64,000 nt of DNA. Source: Echinostoma caproni (taxonomy: Eukaryota; Platyhelminthes; Trematoda; Plagiorchiida; Echinostomatidae). This document shows, piece after piece, positions 24,095 to 34,600 of this stretch. The notes beneath the pieces are model-generated. The model saw nothing but the letters and a program-made list of their open reading frames with translations. It did not search any database and was not told where the DNA came from. Made by a program: the position numbers and the translations under genes. Position 1 is the stretch's first letter; each line of letters starts with the position of its first letter. Location: the NCBI GenBank assembly GCA_900618425.1, contig UZAN01040170.1:1-64000 (forward strand), given 5' to 3'.

Positions 24095-24673
24095 CGCCAG
24101 CGGTGAAGCGCTAAAGAGTGCCATCACTTCGACCTTGGGGTCGTATGTTAGGATCCCATCATCACTGGTTCCCTCTTTTAATTTATCTATATTCCGAGAC
24201 AGCATTTCATTGATCACAGCCCCTTTATGATCCGTGGCTAGACGATTGTACATTCAGTCAATGACGAAAGAAACAGAAATGTTATCCATAGTATCATATT
24301 GTTCGGTTCCACCCAAACTAGTTTGCACCACATTTGCTTGAAGAACTGGTTAACCATAAGTCAAATCCGATTTGCAAAAACAACACGCTTTAGCAGATGA
24401 ACGGCACTCACTTTGATCCAATGACAGTGAGGAATGTAAACCGACAGTGAGTTCCCGAGGTATGGTCACAACTGTGGTGGTAGTGGAGGTGGTGGTGGTG
24501 GTGCACATCTCCGGCTGATTCGGATCACGTTTTGCGCGTTCATGGCAATCGAATTCGGTGGGAGTGACCAGGTTCGAATTTGGTGCAACGGTTCCCGAGG
24601 GGACTTGATATCCGATCACGGGGGCCATGGTTCCATCAGCGAGAGTAGTAACAGTTGCAATTACTTCTGACAT
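24095..24673 (-). CDS. Candidate 5' exons of the sulfotransferase gene
   Basis: An open frame starts at a true ATG (24673) and encodes MSEVIATVTTLADG followed by a low-complexity Thr run (TTTTTSTTTTVV). It reaches a perfect AA|GTGAGT donor at 24412 in phase 1. A second exon, 24237-24095, follows a TAG acceptor and restores the frame (SLDQT-TDHKGAVINEML), ending at a GCG|GTAATT donor in phase 0. The joined product is about 135 residues with no recognised domain. It lies about 350 bp upstream of the sulfotransferase core on the same strand, so it is probably that gene's N-terminal extension, giving a protein of about 411 residues if the core exon starts at 23684. It could instead be a separate small gene. 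The matching phase between the first two exons is the main support. Confidence 0.55.
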
Positions 24674-24724
24674 TGCTTTTGCAGTCTAGTCGCTGGGCTT
24701 GGTTATGCTTTATTTGTACTACTG

Positions 24725-24732
24725 CTATTTAT
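24725..24732 (-). promoter_or_regulatory. Possible TATA box of the sulfotransferase gene
   Basis: The minus strand reads TATAAATA about 52 bases upstream of the ATG at 24673, a suitable distance for a short 5' leader. The motif is short and could occur by chance in AT-rich DNA. Confidence 0.3.
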
Positions 24733-25149
24733 ACACTTTCATATTTACATAACAGTTGAAGTCTCATGTAATTCAGTATACTGACATACGGATATGGGTA
24801 TACATACATACGATTGTAGATACACGCCAACAAACGCGTTTTGTGTTGCCAACCGTTCCTGTCCATTCAACTCCACCCCAGCATCACACCTTGAATGAGC
24901 CTCTTGGAGAAACGAGTGAATAAACTGACACCCTCCCACGGGGGGGGGGCTGAAAATTAGTTTGTCAGATCATCGGACATCCGGAAAAGAATCACAGTCA
25001 CGCACTGTCATATCAAGACTCTGGTTAATTTGTGCGATCCACAACTCGGTCACATGCATGATAAACTCCTCGTTGTTGAGGTGGTGCAGGGGGTCAAACA
25101 CAAGGATATACGAACGCTGTCTCAAGGACACCCACACGGGTGTATGTAC

Positions 25150-25171
25150 GCACGCACACACACACACACAC
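25150..25171 (+). repeat. (CA)n microsatellite
   Basis: An uninterrupted dinucleotide CA tract, preceded by cacgcacg-type imperfect units and set in CpG-rich DNA. Confidence 0.9.
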
Positions 25172-25326
25172 CGACGGGCACGATCATCCCACTAGTGTCG
25201 ACGCTGTATACACGCAAGCACTAATTGACACGAACGCACTTACACGAGCAGTCACGACCGCACACAAGCACCGCTCACACTTTGGAAAGTAGAACTTATT
25301 TTTCATTTACCCGTTTGGTAGTTCAA

Positions 25327-25352
25327 ACAACAACAATAACAACAACAACAAA
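25327..25352 (+). repeat. (CAA)n-type microsatellite
   Basis: About eight CAA units with one interruption (caataa). On the minus strand this produces a poly-Leu run in a chance open frame. Confidence 0.85.
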
Positions 25353-26400
25353 CGGTGTTTTGACCGTTCGAATTCCACGGGGTCGACTACAGTGCATTTG
25401 TTGTTTTGACAGGTTATTCCATGTTGCCGAGGCTCAAAGACTCCTGGATGATGGACAAAAATACAGATAGCAGACGTTTGCTGCCACATCAATAGGCATG
25501 GTCTAACCGTGATTGTTGGACAAACTGACGCATGTTTTCAGATAGTTTCAGATAGTTTAATCCGGACGACGTTCAGAGTTTTGTTTTGCAACGACTTGGA
25601 AAGTTCACTTTTACCGAAAAGTGGAAGGATTTTCGTTGGAACGCGTCGGGTTTCTTTTAACTTTTGAACGAATAAACTGTCAATATTTGGTGAGCAGGTA
25701 TCGCACCTTGAGACCAGTGAGTCAGTTGTCTGTTTACATTCATCAACTGCTGACAGACTTGGTCGTGTGATCATTTCCGGCTTGGAGCTGCAAGCAAATA
25801 CCTATCGACCCACGCAACATTGCATGCAGGCAGACGCAAAAAGACAGATGAGACGCGCGGGCGCACACATACTCATGAGAAGGAGATAAAGTTGCGTGAA
25901 CGATTCATGTGTGCGGTGGCGAAAAATCGTGCACATTGAGAGAATTAATTAATGCGCAGACAATCGGAAATCGAGCTCAGTGGTGACACCGAACTATAGT
26001 CACAACACGGGAAAGAATACACCAGACTATAGATTACTCACTTCCAATATAAAAAGATGTTTATGATGTAAACTACCATTGGGAACTTTACTGGAAGTCA
26101 ACCTTAGTTTTCGGTTGACTATCAGGATTTAATTTCTCTTATTTAACCTTCCGGTCGAAAAAATGAGTATAGTTATTACTTTTCAATTGGCCAATGTAAA
26201 TTTGCATCTTCCGGGTTTAGCACAAAAAGTATACATTAATCCGCCNCCGCCCTAAGTATTGGAAAGGTATTCATGTCAATCTCATTCCTATCACATCGGG
26301 CCATCAGTGGGGCGAAATACCGGATAAAGTTCAAACTTCTGCTACGGGAAAATTAAATCATAATCTATCGATATCGATTCGCAGGGGAACAAATTAAATA

Positions 26401-26814
26401 TTGTTTGGGAGATGTGGTGATCCGGGCCTACGAAATGATGCCTACCCTGGAGCGACGCGTTTCAGTTTTTGGACAACTGCGAATAATCAAACTTCACGGG
26501 TGACGTCAACAACGCGCGTACGTGTCACTGCTTNCACTGCTTCTGACTTCATACCATCGGCAGATTGTAACAGCCAATCAGAGACCGTGCGGCCCAAGCA
26601 GAAGCAGAATGATGCAAGCAATTCTGGAACGCTAGTAGTAGAAGCCCGGATAACCAATGATCCTTCTTTGTTTATATTATTTAACCCCCTTTTTTCTTCC
26701 GATAAAGGAGCCACTACTCCTAAGACCTTTTTCCTCGCATCTCATTTACGTGGGATATTGCGTGCTAGTGCCAGTGCGGTCCGGTGTTTGCGTAATTCGG
26801 TCCGCGATTGCTAA
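26401..26814 (+). other. Unrecognised open frame (137 codons) with an N inside
   Basis: Open from a TTG codon at 26401 to 26814. There is no recognised domain and Ser/Thr/Arg are enriched. The first 25 residues (GDPGLRN...FSFW) resemble the translation of 5598-5655, which suggests a repeat family. The frame crosses an N at 26534 that sits inside a duplicated cactgctt, so the frame on one side may be wrong. The sequence is more CpG-rich than its surroundings. It may be a transposon relic or chance; I do not propose a function. Confidence 0.3.
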
Positions 26815-26840
26815 TCCTTGATTCGTATTCCGCGATTCTT

Positions 26841-29800
26841 ATTGTGTGGTTCGTATTCCGAGTTCAGTGCGTATTACTACTACTACTACAATCATTACAG
26901 GGAACGTTTATTCTAAATCGGTAAAACTCACAATACCACCAACACCACCGTGAACATTGCTATGATCTAAGAGAATTACCGTTTGTGGGAAGTTCTGCGA
27001 AGCTTAATCTCAATACCAAAGGAAGATTACCTACCTGCTGTCCAAAAGGGTTCTTTCCATATATATCATTTTACAAACGCAAACCTCATGATCACATGTG
27101 AGACTGGAGTGTCGATGCAGTTGAAATAATAGACAAATAAAATCTCTGTATCAAAGGGCGTAGTAGCATTGTTGTCAAAAGTGCAAAAACACCCTTAGAT
27201 AAAAACCGAAGCGACCGTTGGAATTACCGGGATGTTATTTATGACTGAAAACAGCTGGTAATGTTTTATCACCGAAGGATGAGTGAAATGTGTCGATTCT
27301 TCTTTCGGTTTTGTTTCTTTAAATCAGCCTTAAATCTGAGATGTACTATTTTTGTGCAATAGCCCTGCAATATCATTGCAAATCAGAATCAAACGTGATG
27401 TCTTGATGAGACCATTGATGTTGCATTGCTGGTTTAAGGTCTTCAATAGAGGTGGATTTAGAATAAAATCTCTTTAGGTTATATTAATTTGTATGGCAAA
27501 GTATGGTATCATTGCAGAACGTTCCGCGTATGGTTTTGATTGATAACAAAATGTACGGCTGGAACGATTCTGCATCTTAGATTCTGTTTCAGTGAAGGCG
27601 GTTTGTTTGACAAAATCTTCAGATTTTTCCATCAACCTGTAATGGCCTAAGCCAATTTGCGTTGCCTATCCCAACGTCGTAATTACATCCTTCCGGTGAG
27701 GAAAGGAGTCATGTTACAGCCCATGCAGCCTTTTGTATCCCCATGAACCCTGATCTGTCCCTTCAGAGAATAGTTTCTGATTGTCAGTTTTGATCACTGC
27801 TATCTTGGACATACTGCTTAGTACATGTTAATGACATCGCTTCGGTAGTCTCACCGTATACGGAAGACCTTTTCAGTTCAATATTCATCTCCAGTCCGTA
27901 AACTGCGCTGGTCTATGCATGTATTACGCATTCTAACCCCTCGACTCTCCCATAGATTCTGCTTGCCGCATATTGAACTGCTGGAACCGGAATACGGTCA
28001 CCGTGAACTTATAACTTGAGGCTTTTAATGCCACTTCACAAAAGTTACGTCTTGTTGTGTGTGTTCCTGTTCGATCTCATTTGTTCAATTAATTCGTTTC
28101 GTATCTGCTCCTGTTCCACAGTTTATGCATCCGATGCATCCCTCTTGAGAAAACCGAATCCGACTTTGTGCTACTGGATGAACCGCTGTCAGTTATGCAA
28201 GCTTCCAGTGTCGTTTTCTTTAACCTACTATTTTCCAAAATTCGTAAACAATCTTTATTTCATCGCCCTTGCGATTGGTTACCGGTGAGCATGAATCTCG
28301 GACGGTGTATTGTTGACCAATATATCATGAACTGATCAATAGGATGTGTTGACACATAGCTGTTATAAAGTAATAAATTTGAAATGACTCGTGGATAGCA
28401 AGAACTATTGGCGTAACCGCTTGAATGTGGTTGTGAATTTGGGGTTGATCAACATTTTGCTTAACTCATACCAGCATAAATGCAAAATTTGTGACCTTCT
28501 ACTTTTGGGTACAGACTTTGAAATTTTTGATTGCAGCATCCTTTTCTCTTATGCTGCAACAAAATTTTCTTCCTTCCTGATATTATCAGGAAACCTTGAT
28601 ACTTGACAACTTTTATCCAGCCCCAATCGTATTATGCACAAAATTCCAAAAATATTCAATCCCACCCCCTAATATATCTTGGATTCCTACAGCTTTCCGA
28701 AACTCTTTCACTGCATTTTGTTATTCGGCCAATATAAAACAACAGACTCCGATAGACAGTGTGTAAGTAACATTCTGCATTTCCCCAAACGCTTGTCCGG
28801 AGGATTTCACAGCCAATATCCATGCAACCGGTTTCTTGTGGAAGCTTTTCTCATCGTTTTTGTGCGCATTGCTTGACCGAACCGTGCATTCACTAGACCA
28901 GCTCTGCACCTTTTGCTCGTCTACTTACGTTCTTGTATCAACGATCATTTGTTGATTTGCAAATTGGGCACCAACTTCCCCGATAATGTTTTATCTTTCT
29001 TTTCTTATGCACCTCACTGTTCTCAATCCTATAAGCATTAGTATCAGATATTCTCATCCAAAGGTTAAATCTCATTTTCCGAGTAAAGCTCTATGGGATA
29101 TTTTTCGCACACCTATAAGCATCGATTGACCCAACCGGTAATGTAACTGAGACTCTAACAGACGTAATGAAATTGGAAAATGGTAATATAATTGTATTCA
29201 TTTTCCATCCATTATCATCAACATTGATGTAAGGAATCAAATGATTCAAGTAACCACAAAGTTTTCTTAGAATCCGCGACCATTCGAAATCTAGCTCCTA
29301 TGTTCGGGGCAAACAGATGTGTGACTGGGACCGGGGAGGGGGGGTTGAGCTGATCAAATAATATAAGCAGTGCGACAGATCAATCACTCTTCCGGTTCTA
29401 CCTTCTGGACAAGGTGTGGGTACACGATGTCCTCAAAACCAAAACAATCAGTGTTCTTATAGGTCAGCTAGCATGTGAGCTATTGTTTTGGAACACCGTT
29501 TTCAAGGTCATGACCATTGCTTGTTTGTACGCGCCACTCGGAATCACCAAAATCACTAATACATTCCAGGTCACTATACGCTGGCACGTGCAATGCTACT
29601 AGAAACCGGGTGTTTAAATGAAACTGGGATAGTATCCACACAGAACTTTAGATTTTCTCTCTTTAAATCACTTCACACAACGTAATAAGCGGAAGATTAT
29701 TTAAATGAGAAGGAAACGGTTTGAGATATTTTGCTATTCATTAATACGGATTCCTCGTGGGAGTTACGGAGAAAAGCTTTAATAAATGTATTACGTATAT

Positions 29801-30286
29801 TCTATAATATATTACATATATCACTTAGTATTGCGGAGAAAGCTGATGATAATCAATCTATACCACTCAAATATGAATCACTCCCGCCCGGGATTCAAAT
29901 CCCAATGAATTTGATGAATATGCACTTCTGAGGACTTTTAATACGTTCACCTTTCAGTACCAAAGGGGTAAGGTGCCAACACGATAGTGTTGCAAGTGTG
30001 GATACAGAGAACTATAGAGGAGTTACTAATAATAACACTGGTAAGGAATTCCGGTTTTACACCGTATGCATTTATTGATACTCTTTTCGTTAGTGTACTT
30101 TGTCTGTCGGTTTAGGGAGAGCATCCAGAATATGCAATCGCAACGGCATACTTCTGGGTTCTCTTCCCAGTCAGCTCACTGAGAGTTTAAAGCCAACATG
30201 ATCTTAGTGGTGATAACCGGTCGATCGGGATTAATGCTACCGTTCAGAAATAATGTTCAATGATTGTAGCTCGGGATGCGAATACT
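26841..30286. other. Long intergenic stretch, no recognised gene
   Basis: It includes a (TAC)n tract near 26874-26888. Around 27700-28300 and 28600-29050 the plus strand is pyrimidine-rich, with short open frames (for example 28016-28288, 90 codons, hydrophobic start) that could be decayed LINE sequence, but I could not identify RT motifs with confidence. A palindromic gggattcaaatccca near 29892 resembles a B box. Confidence 0.4.
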
Positions 30287-30422
30287 GGTGTTGGTTTGTT
30301 CTTCGATCTGAAAGTGTTGTAGCCAGGCTAGGCAACATCATCAGTACTACTTCGAGGAAGTCGCACTGATGACATTGCCTAGCCTGGCTAAAACACTTCC
30401 AGCTCGGAAAACACACCAACAT
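30287..30422. repeat. 136-nt near-complete hairpin (miRNA-like or MITE)
   Basis: The 59-bp left arm (30287-30345) is complementary to 30364-30422 with about ten mismatches. A block of 16 matches, gcctagcctggcta-type, lies in the middle of the stem. The 18-base centre itself contains acttc-gag-gaagt, so the whole unit folds to its centre. No protein is encoded. The size fits a pre-miRNA-like hairpin or a short palindromic transposable element. No copy elsewhere in this window was noticed. Confidence 0.85.
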
Positions 30423-31459
30423 CAATGCTGCCGCTTAATTGTATTCACCTATAAATCAGACAAGTAGAGGATTCACCACTGTGGTGCTTCATTCAACTAT
30501 ACCAGTAAATCTCAAACAGCACTCCTTAAGGATATCAATGCACAGTATTACCTGTTCAACCCGCCTTTGACGATATAGTATAGTCATTTCGTTTACGAAA
30601 CGAGCATTGAAACAGTGCCCGTCGTTAAGCGTTGCCACTACTTATTTGATGTTTCCGTCAGCCGTAGGATGAGCTTCGGATAAAGCGAAAATTCGTTACA
30701 GAGAATCGGTGCTTCCAAAGCGATGATAACTGAAAACCGTGGAACAACCTCGACACAGATGGGCCGTATTTTTCAACCGGAAAGCAAAAACTTTAAACTA
30801 CGCCTGAAAGCTAGAAATGGGTCTACTGTTAACCTGATAGAGACCTTAGTTTGGTAGACACCAGTATGGTTTCGGCTATGCGCTACTTTATCTACTCTCC
30901 ACTACTACTGATAAACAAAATATATACTCCAAGGTTAACAAAACTATTTTATACACGCAACTGGTCGCCAATAACCTTGGTTGCAGGAATAAATCCCTCT
31001 CATCCTTAAACACTTAGTTTGCGCTTTGGCTGATCCAAGTCCAAACCACACCCAGGTACCACAATCGTCAAACAGTTCATCATAGTTTTTACAATCCTCA
31101 GACACTTTCATCGAATGAGCCAATATCATCGACTGTCTCCGGATCAGTAAGTCAAGCACCTGAGAAGAGCTCTATTTCACTGAGCGGTGGATCCGTTAGG
31201 TAACAAATATAGGAGAGACGGACACATGTAAATACTCCTTGGTTAAATTGAATCCTGCACAACGCATTAAAAATGGGAATGTGAAACACTGGCATAAAAT
31301 TACCCAATGAGTAATCCTACAGCGTAGCTATATACATAGTACAGCTGACGAGTTGAATATCAAGAAATTCAGTAGCAGCTATCGTTTGAAAAACAAATTT
31401 GAGTTCTCATCATGTTCAGTGGGACTGTTTAAACAAAAGATGTAAGTGTTTAAGTGTTT
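30423..31459. other. Intergenic stretch, nothing recognised
   Basis: Short unrecognised open frames only (for example minus 30944-31159). Confidence 0.45.
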
Positions 31460-31620
31460 TTACTCCCTTTTTATTTAATACATTTGTAATTTTACAATCG
31501 CTTTACAGGAAGCGGGCTGTGGCCTATCCAGGGCTGTTTTGGGGTAGCGGTAGCACAGTCCCAGCGTAGGACCCCCAGGTCATTATATTGGTAACCTTAA
31601 TCTCGTGATGAATTGGCTCC
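31460..31620 (-). mobile_element. tRNA-derived SINE, copy B (diverged)
   Basis: The segment keeps the order seen in copies at 5.8 and 55.8 kb. A T-rich tttttatttaata tail (near 31470) comes first, then ggaagcgggctgtggcc (near 31510) matching ggaagggggccgtggcc, and finally a reversed tRNA-like head near 31540-31610. The B box is damaged. Identification rests on the ordered shared blocks. Confidence 0.55.
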
Positions 31621-34600
31621 AAGGCCCATTTGTCAATATCAAGCCTATTTTGACTGGGGAACGCAAATACCAGAGGTTTGGCTATTCTAACGATTGAGCT
31701 TAAAACTCAGTTACACCATTGCTGACAAGGACCGTTTTGAAAGCAGAGAAAATCAGGGATTTCGTGCACGGGGAAAAGGCTTTCATTGGAACTCATAGTT
31801 GAGAGAATGGTGCTTTCACTTCCCATAGTAGTCGAGTTCCGCGATCTTTGGGTAGAGCTGAGTGTGGATAATCAGGGTACGACGCTGTTTCTGTAACGTA
31901 CTTTCTCTTCTGCCGGTTGTCCCGTCGATATAGATAGGTGAAGAGCATATGCAAACTGCCCCAACAACTGGCCCTGCAGAGCTGTGTGAGCTGCTCTTCA
32001 ATAGGATCGGTTCAGCATTCGGGTCACCTGAGTTGGTTGCAGATCGACAAACCTCATACCTCAAAGTTTATTTCACGGACACCTGGTTGTTTTGAAACAG
32101 TGGCCCCTATATGATAACGTAACTTTCATATATTTTGAGTAATAATGACTACTACTCAGCTAAGTTACTTCAATGACTATCTCTAGATTCCCAACTCGAT
32201 TATTTGTATAAAACACCGGTACATCAGGATGCAACTATCTTTTTTCATCTCATTGCAGATGAGTCGTGCGTTTCAAATGTCTTGTATGGCTCATATATCC
32301 ATTTAATGCAAAATAGCACGTGATCAGATTGACTGTAAATTGATCAGCGACAGTTGTGGAACACTAAAATATCTTTCGCAGCCGTGGTGTAATATACCAC
32401 ATAGATACCGCTGATATATGAATTTCACACCAGCTAAACATAGACGATTTTTGAACATAAGACGCTCAGTCTCTCTATTATCCGAGCAAAAAGAATCAGA
32501 ACCAAAAGGTCTTTATAAAGACCTCCTAGTTGAACAAAATAGCCCATTTCCAGCGTTCATTACTCAAGCCAAGTTTAAGAATTTGGCTAGTTGAACTTTG
32601 CTCAAAATAAAATACAGTTTGTGCTAGAATCCGTCCTTAGTTGCATTTGGAAAGTCATTTGTTAGGCGTAAGCCCAGACCACATATAAGTTCCTTTAATA
32701 ATGATAAGGACTCATTTCGCAAATGTTCTCTAATCTGATCACATTTAGCTGACAAACAACATTTATTAGGCTAAGAATTTACTGGTGAAGTTCCATGTGA
32801 CACGAGTCAGGAGATAATGAACGGATCCTGAATACACCTCGTGAATGCTACAGATTACTAGGTAGAATTTGGAGCATATGTGTCACGTTTGATTATTGCA
32901 TAGTATAAACCGATATCGGCAAATAAAGCATGGCTAAACAGAAAAAATGTTGAACTGACGTAAAAGTAGAAAAGGCCTTTCTTGCCTGATGGCTAGTTAA
33001 ACGTCATGGTAAATCAGAGCAGATTATTCAATCGTGGCAACAAGGCTTCAGTCTATCAAGCCACTTGCAATGGAAAAGAAGAATATAAGGAAGTTATATA
33101 GGGCGGGTTATAAAGTGTTGTATACAATTTTAGCGTTTCTCGGATTTCAGAGAGACGGACAAAGTGAAATGTTGGGTCTTTACCCAGTGAGATATCTAAT
33201 CGGAAAGCTGTAGGTTGAACACAAGTATACTATCAACATTACCACCAAGAAGGTGATCAGGCACTTCAACTTTGTGTATTAGCTGTACGGCTCAAACAAT
33301 CTCAACAAGCTCGTTACAAGCATATAATCTCGTTCCTCTCAGGGTCAGCCTCTGTTGCTACGACTTGGCAGGAAACATTAAGAACCTGACTACTTGTTAC
33401 AAATGAGTAGTGGAGGATATAGTTTGATTACATATAATCGAATGGAATACAACTTATTCTTGTCCATAACTTTTGACACAATTTAACTTTCATTGATGTA
33501 GCCATGGCATTATATTCGAGAAATGTTTGTTCAACGTGAAAAAAATTGTAGGCATCATTTTACTTAATAACATTCGATCCAGAAGAATGAAAGTGTCGAA
33601 TTATAATTGTCTCTGGAGCTCTATACTTACGCCCGGGGTGTGCGAGCAACCACCGAAGAGCAAAGGAGAATCATTCATCCCACGGTGAGAAATTAGAGGT
33701 TGACCGAAGATAAGGCAAATGAGATTGCATTAATTAAGTACTGAGAGAAAAATGTAAAATATAGGTCCCGCTGTTGTGGTCCATTATGAGAATTATCGAA
33801 AGTTTGAAGGAGCAGGTATTTGGATAAGTGGAAACAATTTGGTGAGGCAATGACAGTTAACCACTTGAATATAATCAAGGTATTTTTAAAGGAGCCAAGT
33901 TACCCCGATCTTCCGCATACTCCCACGGCACTGACTTCACTTTTAGCCGATATCATCAAAGTCTAGGGAAATTAAAAAACACCTACTGTGGACTACTTAG
34001 CACACCAGGAAACATATATTGCAGCCTATCCATCAACTAACAGCAAAAAAAGGAATTCTCTTTTTAAAACTGGGGAGTTGAATCTTTGTGTATCACAGAG
34101 ATTGTCTCTCAGATCAAACACTCTCATGGGATAGGAATAAGACGACCCTAGACATTTAGATGAGTTTAGGATGTCTTATGAAAGGTTCGGATTAACAGCA
34201 TTCTCTTCAAAGCACTGTGAATTCGGGCAGTTTTATACAGCCTTTTATTTATTTGCTGTTAACGTGAATCTGGTCGCACACTGAATAAGCCATTCAACTG
34301 TGGAATTCGTGGGTAAATCGTAACGGAGCGGCTACCAATTATCCACGGAGATGAGCAAACTAAACTATCTCAATGACCATGATTCAGGACCTATACTGAA
34401 AGATTTCATGTACGGAGACTCCATTGGCATCGAAACCGACACGTTCGGGATGATCACATCCGCTTGCATCGAATATTGCATCAAACTAACAATTCTTGAC
34501 ACTGTCTAATAACACTATCGCTAACTCCCATCTGAACGGTCACCTTGCGAAGTGATTAATCTAGAGGAGTGGGGTAGATAACCAGCATTACTCTTTTGGC

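Larger units (their letters stand above)
24733..26399. other. Intergenic stretch with simple repeats
   Basis: No gene recognised. It holds a G10 run near 24940, a (CA)n tract at 25150-25171, a CAA/CAATAA-type tract at 25327-25352, and CpG-rich patches around 25130-25280 and 25850-25870. A single N at 26246 lies between two copies of ccgcc. Confidence 0.5.

Noticed and set aside
25130..25280. CRISPR-like or tandem repeat array
   Set aside because: The repeated cacacg-type words are an imperfect CA microsatellite, without regular repeat-spacer structure.
27700..29050. A third LINE remnant on the plus strand
   Set aside because: Pyrimidine-rich text and a VNDI-like word near 27830 recall LINE RT, but no second motif in the right order could be confirmed.
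29880..29990. SINE or tRNA-like sequence with gggattcaaatccca
   Set aside because: The B-box-like word is palindromic and isolated; no body or tail of the SINE family follows.
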